A DNA stretch of 64,000 bases from Paraburkholderia sp. ZP32-5 (GCF_021390495.1 NZ_JAJEJP010000002.1:1550001-1614000); one strand, 5' to 3'. Counted from the first letter of the stretch, positions 25,218 to 34,636 are shown. The notes: generated from the letters alone by a model not told the origin. Numbers and translations are program-made.

Positions 25218-26360
25218 ATGTTCAGAACCGCTCCCCTCGCCGCCGTGCTGTGCGCGGCCTGTCTCGCCACCGGCTGCGCGCATATCGGACCGACGCGCCT
25301 GAAAGCCGATCAGGTCGATTACGCGCGTGCGCTCGGCGACGCGAAGAAGCGCGCGATTCTTGCCGCCGTGATCGGTCTGCGCTACGGCGACGCGCCGGCT
25401 TTCCTGACCGTCAGCAGCATCATCGCCGCGTATACGTTCGACACGACCGGAGGCGCAACGCTCAACGCCGGTTCGGGCTCGATGCCGAACTATGCGCAGG
25501 CAACCGGCACCGTGTCCTACTCGAACCGCCCGACCTTCACGTTCACGCCGACCACCGGCGAGGCGTTCGCATCCGCGTATATTCGCCCGCTCGCGCCATC
25601 GCTGGTACTGCCGCTCGCCGAAGGTGGCGTGCCGATCGATCTGTTGTTGCGGATCACCGCGCAATCGATCGGCGGGCTGCAGAACGGCAATGCGCTCGGC
25701 GGCGAAAACAGCGCGGGCGCGCCGGGCTTCTTCGAGTTGTTGCAGGCGTTGCGGCGCTTGCAACTGGCCGGAGAGCTGAACATCGAATCGCGCCAGTTCG
25801 ATACCCAGGCAGGCAATAAGGCTGCGGATAATGCCGCCAGCAAAAGCGGCAACAGCGCAGCCAACACCGCGCAGATGGGCGTGTTCCTCGTGATCGGCGC
25901 GACCACCAGCGGTGAGTCGCCGCGCACGGCCGCCGATGTCGCGCTCGTGCGCAAACTGCTGCATCTGTCGGCGAAAACGCGCAGCTACGAGATCGTGTAC
26001 GGTCCGTCGTCGACGTATCGAACCGGCGACCGGATACCGATGGTCACGCGCTCGGTGCTCGGCATTCTCAGCGATCTCGGCGCACAGGTGCAGGTGCCGC
26101 TCGAACGCATCGCCGACGGCTCGACGAAGCCGACGGTCGGCCTGATCGGCGGCGAAACGCGGCCGACGATCATCGTGCATTCGGGCAAGACCGCGCCCGT
26201 CGATGCGTATGTATCGATCGCGTACGGACCGTCGATGTATTGGGTCGAGCGCAACGACTTCGATTCGAAATACGCGTTCACGGTGGTGCAGAATCTGATG
26301 GCACTCGCCGAGGCCGACACCAGCAACAAGGCGCCAGTGGTGACGATTCCGGCGAATTGA
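25218..26360 (+). CDS. predicted lipoprotein of unknown function
   Basis: Protein of 380 residues with a lipoprotein signal (residues 1-20, lipobox LATGC with Cys20). The mature part has no motif I recognise. It contains a Gly/Ser/Thr-rich stretch (about 75-120, including NAGSGSMPNYAQATGTVSYS), an Asn/Ala-rich stretch near 195-220, and a beta-rich second half. The end reads YGPSMYWVERNDFDSKYAF. Probably attached to the outer membrane. A strong terminator follows. It is flanked by zapE and tktA without functional connection. Confidence 0.8.
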   Translation: MFRTAPLAAVLCAACLATGCAHIGPTRLKADQVDYARALGDAKKRAILAAVIGLRYGDAPAFLTVSSIIAAYTFDTTGGATLNAGSGSMPNYAQATGTVSYSNRPTFTFTPTTGEAFASAYIRPLAPSLVLPLAEGGVPIDLLLRITAQSIGGLQNGNALGGENSAGAPGFFELLQALRRLQLAGELNIESRQFDTQAGNKAADNAASKSGNSAANTAQMGVFLVIGATTSGESPRTAADVALVRKLLHLSAKTRSYEIVYGPSSTYRTGDRIPMVTRSVLGILSDLGAQVQVPLERIADGSTKPTVGLIGGETRPTIIVHSGKTAPVDAYVSIAYGPSMYWVERNDFDSKYAFTVVQNLMALAEADTSNKAPVVTIPAN

Positions 26361-26377
26361 GTGACGCGCAAATGGAA

Positions 26378-26406
26378 GCGGCGGCCTCAGTGGGCCGCCG
26401 CCTTTT
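26378..26406 (+). terminator. intrinsic terminator of the lipoprotein gene
   Basis: A 9-bp perfect stem (GCGGCGGCC at 26378-26386 with GGCCGCCGC at 26393-26401), short loop, then CTTTT. It lies 17 bases after the lipoprotein stop and before the convergent transketolase gene. Confidence 0.75.
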
Positions 26407-26470
26407 GATGGACTGATCGTTTGAGTTGATCGCCCGGTGTCCCCATCAGGCGCGCGTCAGACCCACGCCA

Positions 26471-28555
26471 CTATTCCCCCGCGCCCTTCGCCTTCACCCG
26501 CTCGATCTGCTGCTTCGCCGCCTCGTACACGCGATCCGGCGTAAAGCCGAACTTCTTCTTCAGATCGGCGAGCGGCGCCGACGCGCCGAACGTATGCATG
26601 ACGACCTGCGCGCCGAGCCGCCCGGTATAGCGGTCCCAACCAAGCGACGCAGCCTGCTCGACCGCGACGCGCGCCGCGACATCCGCGGGCAGCACCGACT
26701 CCTGATACGCACTGTCCTCGCGCTCGAAGATGTCCCACGACGGCATCGACACGACACGCGCCGCGATGCCCTCGCTCTTCAGCTTCTCGTACACGTCGAC
26801 GCAGATCGACAACTCGCTGCCGGTCGCCATCAGAATCACCTGCGGCTTCTGGCCCGATGGTGCATCGGCCAGCACATAGGCGCCATGTTTGACGCCGCTA
26901 GCGGACGCATAGCGCTTGCGATCGAGCGTCGGCAGCGGCTGGCGCGACACGACGATGCAGGCCGGCCGATGCGGCTGTGTCAGCGCGACGCGCCATGCCT
27001 CGGCCGCTTCGTTCGCATCGCCGGGACGCAGCACGGTGAGCCCCGGCACGCCGCGTAGCGACGCAAGCTGCTCGATCGGCTGATGCGTCGGGCCATCCTC
27101 GCCGACACCGATCGAATCGTGCGTGAACACGTAAATGGCGGGCACTTCCATGATCGCCGACAGCCGGATCGGCGGCTTCATATAGTCGCTGAAGATCAGG
27201 AACGTCGAGCCATACGCGCGCAGATTCGATAATGCGAGCCCGTTGACGACCGCGCCCATCGCATGTTCGCGAATGCCGAAGTGCAGATTGCGGCCGCCAT
27301 AGCTGTCCGCTTCGAAACTGCCCGCGCCTTCGAACTTCAGATTGGTTTTGGTCGACGGTGACAGGTCCGCCGCGCCGCCGATCATCCATGGCACGCGCGC
27401 GGCAATCGCGTTCAGCACCTTGCCCGACGATTCGCGCGTTGCGATGCCCTTCGGGTCCGCGTCGAAGTTCGGGATATCGCTGTCCCAGCCCTGCGGCAAC
27501 TCATGAGCTTCGATCTGCGCGAATTCACGCGCGAGTTCCGGATACTGCTTCTGATAAGCGTCGAATTTCGTCTGCCATTGCTCGCGCGCAGCCTTGCCGC
27601 GCGCGCCGATGCCTTGTGCGAAGCGTTCGTGCACACCGTCCGGCACGTAGAAGAATTTGTCCTCGGGCCAACCGTAGGCCTTTTTCGCCAGCGCGACTTC
27701 ATCGGCGCCGAGCGGCTCGCCATGCGCGGACGAGGTGTCCTGCTTATGCGGCGCACCCCAGCCGATGATGCTGTGAACCACGATCAGCGTCGGCCGGTCC
27801 GTCACGCTCTTCGCTTCGACCAGCGCCTTTTCGAGCGCGGCCGCGTCGTTCGCATCGTCGACGTGCAGCGTATGCCAGTTGTAGCCGCGAAAACGGGTCT
27901 CGACATCGTCGCTATACGCGAGGTCCGTATGGCCTTCGATCGTCACGCGATTGCTGTCGTAAATCCAGATCAGATTCGACAGCTTCAGATGGCCCGCTAG
28001 CGACGCCGCTTCGTGCGAGATCCCTTCCATCATGTCGCCGTCGCCGCACAGCGTGTAGACGCGGTAATCGAACAGCGGCGCGTCCGCCTGATTGAACCGG
28101 CTTTCGTACCAGCGCGCGGCCATCGCCATGCCGACACTGTTGCCGAGCCCCTGGCCGAGCGGCCCGGTGGTGGTCTCGACGCCGGTCGTCATCCGGTATT
28201 CGGGGTGGCCCGGCGTCTTGCTGTCGATCTGACGGAAATGCTCGATGTCGTCGAGCGAGACCGCGGGCGCGCCGGTCGGCTTGCCGTGCGCGTCGACGGC
28301 CTTTACGTTGGCCAGATGCAGCAGCGAATACAGCAGCATCGACGCATGCCCGACCGACAGCACGAAGCGGTCGCGATTCGGCCATAGCGGCTCATCAGGG
28401 TCGTAGCGCAGATGGTTTTGCCACAGGTGATACGCGACCGGCGCGAGCGCCATCGGCGTGCCGGGGTGACCGGAATTGGCTTTCTGCACGGCGTCCATCG
28501 ACAGCGTGCGGATCGTGTTGATGCACAACTGATCGAGGGCGGGATCGTTTTGCAT
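26471..28555 (-). CDS. tkt: transketolase
   Basis: Thiamine-diphosphate enzyme of 694 residues that moves two-carbon ketol units between sugar phosphates in the pentose phosphate pathway. The TPP/Mg motif is GDGDMMEGISHEA with the closing Asn in YDSN. The N-terminal SGHPGTPMALAP and the pyrimidine-domain VFTHDSIGVGEDGPTHQPIEQ region (cited here as GVGEDGPTHQP) are diagnostic. The start at 28555 (MQNDPALDQ) has GGAG 8 bases upstream. Single gene here; in many Burkholderia it lies beside gap, which is not the case in this window. Confidence 0.95.
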   Translation of the reverse strand: MQNDPALDQLCINTIRTLSMDAVQKANSGHPGTPMALAPVAYHLWQNHLRYDPDEPLWPNRDRFVLSVGHASMLLYSLLHLANVKAVDAHGKPTGAPAVSLDDIEHFRQIDSKTPGHPEYRMTTGVETTTGPLGQGLGNSVGMAMAARWYESRFNQADAPLFDYRVYTLCGDGDMMEGISHEAASLAGHLKLSNLIWIYDSNRVTIEGHTDLAYSDDVETRFRGYNWHTLHVDDANDAAALEKALVEAKSVTDRPTLIVVHSIIGWGAPHKQDTSSAHGEPLGADEVALAKKAYGWPEDKFFYVPDGVHERFAQGIGARGKAAREQWQTKFDAYQKQYPELAREFAQIEAHELPQGWDSDIPNFDADPKGIATRESSGKVLNAIAARVPWMIGGAADLSPSTKTNLKFEGAGSFEADSYGGRNLHFGIREHAMGAVVNGLALSNLRAYGSTFLIFSDYMKPPIRLSAIMEVPAIYVFTHDSIGVGEDGPTHQPIEQLASLRGVPGLTVLRPGDANEAAEAWRVALTQPHRPACIVVSRQPLPTLDRKRYASASGVKHGAYVLADAPSGQKPQVILMATGSELSICVDVYEKLKSEGIAARVVSMPSWDIFEREDSAYQESVLPADVAARVAVEQAASLGWDRYTGRLGAQVVMHTFGASAPLADLKKKFGFTPDRVYEAAKQQIERVKAKGAGE

Positions 28556-28836
28556 GAGACGCTCCTTGTTCGGCAATTCGGAAGATAGCCGGGACGCACT
28601 GCGCGGCGTTCGCGAGGCGCCGCGCATCGGATCGGCATGGCGTCGCGCGCGGCCATGTACGCGAGCGGCCGCACCGGCACTTCAGCAAGGCGGCAGGTCG
28701 GCGGTACAGGAAGCGCGCTGGGGAAATCGCGGCGAAGCCCACAGATGATGCGCCTATCCACGCCACTCTGCACGTCACGGCGCGGTGCTTGGGCAACTGA
28801 AGGCAACTGAAGGCGGCTGAAGACGGCCGAAGACAG

Positions 28837-29388
28837 CTAGCGTCCTTCGGCGTGCAGCCAATGTTCGATCAGCGGACCATGCTTGCCGTCGATCGGGTCG
28901 AGCGGCGGAAACGGCAAGGCTTCCATCTGCGCGAGTTCGGCGGGCGTCAGCGCCTCGCGGCGAATATCCCACTGCTGGCCGCGCGGATAGCCGGCCACCA
29001 CCTGAAAATGCCGCTCGAACGATTGCAGACAATGGCCGGTGCCGGCCGGCAACAGCAGCACGTCGCCCGCATCCAGCGTGACGACGCGCCCGCCTGGCCC
29101 ACCGACGATCACCTCGGCGCGCGCATCGGTCACGCCGAGCACTTCATGCGCGGTCGCATGGAAGTGATGAAAGTCGAAGACGCTGTCGCGCCATTGCGCC
29201 GGCCACGCGTTGCGCTCGAACAGTACTTCGAACGCGGCGGCCAGATTGCCGCCTGCCGGCGACAGCGCGCGCCGGTAGATCACGACCGGCAGCTTGCGAT
29301 TGTTCGGCACCCAGTCGTGCGGCTCGAGCATGAACGCTTCGTACTCGGTCTGTGCGATGTCGAAACCGTGCTTCGACTCGTTGAACAT
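28837..29388 (-). CDS. cupin domain protein
   Basis: Single-domain cupin of 183 residues. The metal-site pattern appears as FHHFHATAHEVLG (His residues and Glu) and the second box as DAGDVLLLPAGTGHCLQ. The start at 29388 (MFNESKHGF) follows AGGAG by 7 bases; the longer frame to 29568 begins with Ala/Arg-rich, shadow-like sequence. Cupins of this type range from isomerases to dioxygenases to storage proteins; the reaction cannot be read from the sequence. It starts just after the small Cys-rich gene in the same direction. Confidence 0.82.
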   Translation of the reverse strand: MFNESKHGFDIAQTEYEAFMLEPHDWVPNNRKLPVVIYRRALSPAGGNLAAAFEVLFERNAWPAQWRDSVFDFHHFHATAHEVLGVTDARAEVIVGGPGGRVVTLDAGDVLLLPAGTGHCLQSFERHFQVVAGYPRGQQWDIRREALTPAELAQMEALPFPPLDPIDGKHGPLIEHWLHAEGR

Positions 29389-29455
29389 GGTTGACTCCTG
29401 CTTTTCGATGCGGGTAAGGGCTGGTTCGGAGGCTCGCTTGCCGTCGGGTGACCGG

Positions 29456-29632
29456 CTAGCCGCCGCCAATGCCCTGTTGCACCTTGCCGGTGCCGCTGCA
29501 CAGCGTGCAGCGTTTGCCTTCGGCCTGGCCGGTGCCGTGGCACGCGCGGCACGCATCCTCGCCGGCACCTGGCGTGTTGGGCGGCACTTCGTCGCCGGGA
29601 CTCATCGGCTGGGGTTGATTGTCCTGAACCAT
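29456..29632 (-). CDS. small DnaJ-type zinc-ribbon protein
   Basis: Protein of 58 residues. After a Pro-rich start it has two CxxCxGxG units, CRACHGTG and CTLCSGTG, separated by seven residues, as in the zinc centre of DnaJ. Two units should bind one zinc ion. The start (29632) has AGGAGA 6 bases upstream. It lies between the cupin and the next small gene in the same direction. Probably a small chaperone- or redox-associated protein, but this is inference. Confidence 0.72.
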   Translation of the reverse strand: MVQDNQPQPMSPGDEVPPNTPGAGEDACRACHGTGQAEGKRCTLCSGTGKVQQGIGGG

Positions 29633-29736
29633 CGGCTTTCTCCTGTGCTTGCTCCGGCGTGTTGCTGACGGATTGCATACGCATACGGGATTTCCTGGCG
29701 GAAGCGGCGCTAAGGGTCTCTGCGCCGCGTGCTCTA

Positions 29737-30069
29737 TCAATGCTCGCCCGGCTCCTTGTGATGCGACGCGCGTCCGCCGCCGCCCGCCGGCTCCGCGTGC
29801 TCGCCGGTGCCGAGCGGCACTTCGGCGGTCTGACGAGGCACTTCGTTCGAGCGCGGCGGATTGGTCTGCCGGTCCACACCGGTCTGTTCTACCGGCTCGA
29901 TACCGAGCGGGCTCGGCTCGACATAGTGGGTACCGCTCGGCTTGTTGCGCGCTTTGACTTCATCGGACATCGCCGATGAATCGCGCTTTTCGCGGCCTTC
30001 AGGCTGCTGGCCCGCTGACGCGGCGGTCGGCTCCTGCATCGGTGCGTCGGTCGACTCTCGATCCTGCAT
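29737..30069 (-). CDS. small hydrophilic protein, 110 residues
   Basis: Predicted soluble, largely disordered protein rich in Glu, Pro, Gly and Ser with no motif I recognise; the C-terminus reads GGGGRASHHKEPGEH. Reality is supported by a strong GAGGAGGG RBS 4-11 bases before the ATG and by its place in a run of small genes, which all have good RBS. The composition resembles general stress or desiccation proteins, but no function can be given. Confidence 0.6.
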   Translation of the reverse strand: MQDRESTDAPMQEPTAASAGQQPEGREKRDSSAMSDEVKARNKPSGTHYVEPSPLGIEPVEQTGVDRQTNPPRSNEVPRQTAEVPLGTGEHAEPAGGGGRASHHKEPGEH

Positions 30070-30273
30070 GATGCCCTCCTCGTTCTTTCATCCACGTTCT
30101 GCCGTTCGGACAGATACCTGCTTTGTGCAGCAACAACCGCGCCTTACGGTACGAGACGTGAGCAGCGTTGAATGCAGTGCATCTCCGTGAAAACAGGCAC
30201 GGCCATTGCGGCAGCAAACAGAGCAGCATCACACGATCGCTTTGTAAAAAGGAGCACATCAAAGGAGCACGTC

Positions 30274-30510
30274 ATGAGCATCACGACCATCCGCGTATCC
30301 GACACCGAACTGCAAGTCGAGCGCACGCTATACACGTTCGCGCAAAAGAGCGACGCCGACGCCTTTCAGTCCTGTCTCGTCAATGGCTCCATCGACACCT
30401 GCTATCGCGAGCATCCACCGCTGTCCGCATCCCCGACGGTGCCCGATCAGCATCCGGACGATCCCGCGCGCGGCAGCACGATTTCGCCGTCGCTCGGCGG
30501 CATGCCCTGA
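30274..30510 (+). CDS. small protein of unknown function, 78 residues
   Basis: Soluble protein starting MSITTIRVSDTELQ at 30274, with AAAGGAG 6 bases upstream. The N-terminal half looks folded (VERTLYTFAQKSDADAFQSCL), and the C-terminal part is Pro/Asp-rich. I recognise no family. It converges on the small gene at 30552-30797. The frame is open to 30172 but without an RBS. Confidence 0.62.
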   Translation: MSITTIRVSDTELQVERTLYTFAQKSDADAFQSCLVNGSIDTCYREHPPLSASPTVPDQHPDDPARGSTISPSLGGMP

Positions 30511-30551
30511 TGGCGAACGCCTTCGCGCAGGCTGTGCGCTTGCTGTCACGC

Positions 30552-30797
30552 TCAAGCCTCCGGCGCGGCGCGATCGGCCGCGACGATTTCGCGGCCGTAG
30601 TCGATCGCCGCACGCCGTGCCTCGTCGGCGGTCGCATACGGTCCGATCTGCGGCGCGCCATCGAACGGGAACAGGATGCGCCGGTCCGCTTTCCTGACCA
30701 CCTTGAGTCCGCCGATGTAGCGGCCGTCGCCGGTGCCGTGATAGCTGGCGAAAATCTCGAAGTCGTCGTCAGCCACATCGGCCTTGTGTCGCGCCAT
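30552..30797 (-). CDS. small protein of unknown function, 81 residues
   Basis: Soluble alpha/beta protein starting at 30797 (MARHKADVAD), with AAGGAA 6 bases upstream. The segment FEIFASYHGTGDGRYIGGLK followed by RRILFPFDGAP and GPYATADEARRAAIDYG is compact and looks folded; similar small proteins are frequent in Burkholderiaceae (DUF6723-like, from memory). The C-terminal TADEARRAA pattern resembles a short helical motif of DUF-type single-domain proteins. Function unknown. Confidence 0.65.
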   Translation of the reverse strand: MARHKADVADDDFEIFASYHGTGDGRYIGGLKVVRKADRRILFPFDGAPQIGPYATADEARRAAIDYGREIVAADRAAPEA

Positions 30798-31061
30798 GTG
30801 CGTTCCTTGTCCTGTGCTTTGGGTCATTCATGCAGCGGCAAACGGCGCGCGCTGTCGCCGCTTGCAGCGTCTTCATCGAGCGATCGTTGTGTCGCGCGTG
30901 TGATCGCTTCGAGCAATACACGTTCCTCATGCGGTGACGTTCGCCTGCAAGGGAAAGACGGCACCCCTGTGTGACCTGTATGCGACGTGTTGTTCGACGT
31001 CGGGGCATGCGCATTGCGCGCCGCATTGTGCGTACTAGCCACAACCTCCAGGGAGACCACG

Positions 31062-31424
31062 ATGTTTTTACCGCACGCCACGCTTCACGCTCGCCGCTTA
31101 CCGAACCCGTTCAACGCGTCGCCATTGCACGCGCTATCGAGCGCCGCGCACCTGCATACGCAGATACCGCCCGTCAGCGATCCTCAGAAGCCGCCCAAGG
31201 GCCCGCCGCCGAGCATCGATCCGGACCCGTTGCCCGATGATCCGATCGACGATTCGCGCGAGGCGCCTGAAGGCGATCCGCCGGACAGGCAGCCGCCCTT
31301 GCATACATCGGCCACGCGCCGCTCGATGGCGATGACCGCGCAACGGCAACGACCGCCGCACACAACGGCTGATCACATCCACGCATCCCGCGAACCCAAA
31401 CCCGGCTTCAGCCGCAGCCTATAG
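31062..31424 (+). CDS. small Pro/Asp-rich protein, 120 residues
   Basis: The start at 31062 (MFLPHATLH) has GGGAG 8 bases upstream. After a short, moderately hydrophobic N-terminus, residues 40-90 are dominated by Pro, Asp and Glu (PPKGPPPSIDPDPLPDDPID, written at its limit), and the end is basic. This looks disordered. No family recognised. Its start-site quality is better than most alternative frames here, but coding status is only moderately supported. Confidence 0.45.
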   Translation: MFLPHATLHARRLPNPFNASPLHALSSAAHLHTQIPPVSDPQKPPKGPPPSIDPDPLPDDPIDDSREAPEGDPPDRQPPLHTSATRRSMAMTAQRQRPPHTTADHIHASREPKPGFSRSL

Positions 31425-31518
31425 CGACGATCGAAAGGCGCGCAGGATAAGATAAGCGGCAATTTGGCTTCAGCCAGATCGAAGCGCATCGTGCGATTCG
31501 ATCGTCGACCTTTCTGCC

Positions 31519-32781
31519 ATGAGCGCGCCTGACCCGATTGAACACGAAGACGGAAACACGGACGAGAACCTCGGCCTCTATCGACGCGCGACGCAAAGCG
31601 GCGCGCAGTGGTGGCGCGTCAGCGTCGGCGACCGGCCCGAGACCTATCGCCTCGAACATGGCGCCGACGATGAAAACGGCGTCGGTGCGGTCGATATCGA
31701 TCTGATCGTCGACGCCGAGAATTTGCGTGCGAAGCTGAAGAAGTGGCGCCGCGAAGGCTTTGCGATCGACGGCGGCGACGCGCACGAAGACGATGCGCGC
31801 ACGCGCGTCGCGTTCATGCCCGAGTTGCAGCGAGCATCGGCGAGCATGCTTGAGCACAAACAGCGGGAGCGCGCCAGCTCAAATGACACCACGCAGGAAG
31901 AACCGAACGGGACGGTCCGCATCGGCACAGTCGATGTACCGTGCGGCTCGCCGCATCCGCTCATGCCGCCCATCAACGCCGCTTATCTGTTTTCACCGCG
32001 CTTTAACGACATCGTCGAAGACATCGTCGAGAACCGCCGCGTGATGCTGATCGGCCACACAGGTGCCGGCAAGACCAGTCTGATCGAGCAGGTTGCCGCG
32101 CGCTCGCGGCATGGTGTGTTGCGCTCGAACATGAACGGCCAGACCACGGTCGGCGATTTCGTCGGCTTCTGGACCGTCAAGGGCGGCGAAACGCTGTGGG
32201 TCGACGGCGTGCTGCCGACCGCAATGCGCGAGGGCCTATGGCTGATCGTCGACGAGATCGACTTCGCGGAGCCGTCGATTCTCGCCGCGCTGACCGCCGT
32301 GCTCGAACCGCATGGCCGGCTCGTGCTGAAGGAAAAAGGCAACGAAATTGTCGCGCCTCATCCGGCGTTCCGTCTGTTCGCGACGGCGAACGCGGTCGGC
32401 GCGATGAGCCAGTTCCGCCATCTGTACCAGGGGGCGAATCTGATGAACGAGGCGTTTCTCGATCGCTGGCGTGTGTATCTGCTCGACTATCTGACGCCCG
32501 CCGAGGAAACCGACGTGCTGATGCGCACGCTCGCGCCGCACATGACGCACGCGCTCGCGGCGACGCTCGCCGCGATTGCCGCCGACTGCCGCGCGGCCTT
32601 CGCGCGCGAGGATCTGGCGAGCGCGTTCTCGACGAGGCGGCTGCTCGACTGGGCCGAACTGATGCTGCGCACCGGCGACCCGGAACGGGCGGCGAGCCCG
32701 GCCATCTACGCGAAGGTGAGCCCGGAAGACGCCGCGCTGATTCGCGGCATCATCCGCCATCACATCGCGCCGGTGGGCTAA
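31519..32781 (+). CDS. MoxR/CobS-like AAA+ ATPase
   Basis: AAA+ ATPase of 420 residues. An N-terminal region of about 150 residues (VDIDLIVDAENLRAKLKKW) has no motif I know. The ATPase core starts about 155, with Walker A GHTGAGKT (179-186), Walker B LWLIVDEIDF, and sensor FATANAVG. The core resembles CobS and the MoxR group. The next gene, 34 bases downstream, encodes a CobT-like VWA protein, which is the usual MoxR partner; such pairs act as chaperone-like remodelers or metal-chelatase motors. True cobaltochelatase needs CobN, which is not seen here. Confidence 0.87.
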   Translation: MSAPDPIEHEDGNTDENLGLYRRATQSGAQWWRVSVGDRPETYRLEHGADDENGVGAVDIDLIVDAENLRAKLKKWRREGFAIDGGDAHEDDARTRVAFMPELQRASASMLEHKQRERASSNDTTQEEPNGTVRIGTVDVPCGSPHPLMPPINAAYLFSPRFNDIVEDIVENRRVMLIGHTGAGKTSLIEQVAARSRHGVLRSNMNGQTTVGDFVGFWTVKGGETLWVDGVLPTAMREGLWLIVDEIDFAEPSILAALTAVLEPHGRLVLKEKGNEIVAPHPAFRLFATANAVGAMSQFRHLYQGANLMNEAFLDRWRVYLLDYLTPAEETDVLMRTLAPHMTHALAATLAAIAADCRAAFAREDLASAFSTRRLLDWAELMLRTGDPERAASPAIYAKVSPEDAALIRGIIRHHIAPVG

Positions 32782-32815
32782 CGGCATTAACGGAACGATC
32801 CGACGAAAAGCCGCG

Positions 32816-34588
32816 ATGAACGCCCGCCACCCCGCTCACCTGCAACGCGACACGCAGGGCTTCGCATTCGAATCGACGCTCGGCAAGGTCGCGCGCGTGC
32901 TGACCGGCCAGTACGGCGTGACGGTCGTATTCAGCCCCGATGGCCCACGTGTCGAACCCGGCCGTATCGTGATTCCCGACTATGAAGCGGATGGCGGCGT
33001 CGATCGCGACGTGCTGATCGGCTATCTGGATCTGCTGGTCGCGCGCGCGAAGCATGCGTCGCTTGCACAGCTCGATGCGTTGCCACAGGGACCCCATGCG
33101 GGCATCACCGCGAAGCTCGCGCAGGTCATCGACGATCGGCGCGTGTGCGCGCAACTGCTCGACGAATATCCCGGCGCGCGCTGGTTTATCGGCAAGCTGC
33201 GCGCGCACGCGGCCGAGCGCGTCCGGCAACGCTGGTCGAAGCTGCATTGGCGCGACCGGCTCGCGTGGCTGGTCGAGCGCACGCTGTGGGACGAGACGCC
33301 GGCTCGCAACGAAGCGAGTCATTCGCTGCTCGCCGCGTTGCATGCAGCGCAGGATCTGCTGCACAAAGCACGCGCGAGCGATTCGACCGCGCGCAGCATC
33401 GCGGTGGCGGCGGAGCTGGTCGCGCGCGTGCGGGCGTTGTCGGCCGGTGACGCGAACAACATGATGTTCACCGCCGGGCCGGCCGAAGATATCGATACGG
33501 AAACGGCGGCCGCGTCGTTTGGTGACGACGACACCGCGTTGCCCGCTCGGGATGACGCCGCTGCGGCCTCACCGCCGTCGGAAAAAGACGGCGGTGCACC
33601 GTCGGACGACGCGGTCGGCATGGGGCAAACGCTGGCCGATTCCGCCTCGGCATCCACTCGCGATGCAGGTCAACCGGGCGCGGCCGGCACATCGCCGCCA
33701 CCGATGCGGCTATCGATTCCGCTCGCGACCGAATTCGACGAAATCACCGATGTGACCGGCCACGGCGACAGCGCCGCATGGCGCGCGCTGCGCGCGCAAG
33801 CCCGCGCGGACACGGCGCCGCTGAAGGAAAAGCTCGAACGCGCGCTATCCGCCGACGAACGCGTACGCTGGCGCCGCGAACAGGAGCGCGGCGACATCGA
33901 TCGCACCGCGCTCGCGAAGCTCGCGACGTCGCCGGGCTACCGCACGCCGTTTCGCACGCAACGCGTTACCAAGGGCCGCGACGTCGCGGTGAGCCTGCTG
34001 ATCGATCGCAGCGGATCGATGGCCGGGCGCAAGATCGAACTCGCGCGCCTGTGCGCGAGCGCGCTATGCGATGCGCTGACGCAGCTGTCGTTCGATTGCG
34101 AAGTGCTCGGCTACTGCTCGCTCGAGTCCGCGCCGATGCGGCAGCTCTACGAGCGGCAACTCGCGGCCGGCGCGGATCTGCGCCGCTACAACCGCTGTGT
34201 CGAACGGCTCGATCAGAAGATTTACAAGCGCTTTGGCGCGACCGACCTGAGCGGTATCGCCGAGATCGACTGCGGTCATGAAAACCCGGATGGCGAAGCG
34301 CTGGCATGGGCCGCGACGCGGCTTGCCGATCACCCGGCCGCGCGCCGCATCCTGATGGTGTTCTCGGACGGCTACCCGTCGACCGGCGACGGCGACCCGC
34401 GCGTGTTGCGCAGCGATCTGCGCGAACGCGTCGCGGCGATCGGCAAGCGCGGCATCGAACTCGTCGGTATCGGCGTGCTGACCGATGCGGTGGAGGATTT
34501 CTATCCGCGCAACGTGGTGATCAGTCGCCTCGCCGAGTTGCCGGCGACCGCGTTCTCGGTACTCAGCTCGATGTTGCTGACGCGCTAG
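32816..34588 (+). CDS. CobT-like von Willebrand factor A domain protein
   Basis: Protein of 590 residues. A helical N-terminal half is followed by an acidic, Ala/Pro-rich linker (about 215-300), and a C-terminal VWA domain with the MIDAS motif DRSGSMAG near residue 395-402 plus FSDGYPSTGDGD, where further metal ligands are expected. This is the CobT layout (helical region, acidic linker, VWA). It follows the MoxR/CobS-like gene in the same direction by 34 bases and should form a complex with it. The client is unknown. Confidence 0.87.
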   Translation: MNARHPAHLQRDTQGFAFESTLGKVARVLTGQYGVTVVFSPDGPRVEPGRIVIPDYEADGGVDRDVLIGYLDLLVARAKHASLAQLDALPQGPHAGITAKLAQVIDDRRVCAQLLDEYPGARWFIGKLRAHAAERVRQRWSKLHWRDRLAWLVERTLWDETPARNEASHSLLAALHAAQDLLHKARASDSTARSIAVAAELVARVRALSAGDANNMMFTAGPAEDIDTETAAASFGDDDTALPARDDAAAASPPSEKDGGAPSDDAVGMGQTLADSASASTRDAGQPGAAGTSPPPMRLSIPLATEFDEITDVTGHGDSAAWRALRAQARADTAPLKEKLERALSADERVRWRREQERGDIDRTALAKLATSPGYRTPFRTQRVTKGRDVAVSLLIDRSGSMAGRKIELARLCASALCDALTQLSFDCEVLGYCSLESAPMRQLYERQLAAGADLRRYNRCVERLDQKIYKRFGATDLSGIAEIDCGHENPDGEALAWAATRLADHPAARRILMVFSDGYPSTGDGDPRVLRSDLRERVAAIGKRGIELVGIGVLTDAVEDFYPRNVVISRLAELPATAFSVLSSMLLTR

Positions 34589-34636
34589 GCAAAATCGAAG
34601 CACACGCGACGTTGAACCCCTCGGCGCGCAACGCGG

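Noticed and set aside
30824..31081. 85-codon leftward frame opposite the small Pro/Asp-rich gene
   Set aside because: No RBS and shadow-like composition; the rightward frame has the better start.
31519..34588. True cobaltochelatase CobS/CobT
   Set aside because: The resemblance is real, but no CobN or other late cob gene is adjacent and MoxR-VWA pairs look similar, so the cobalt role is not assigned.
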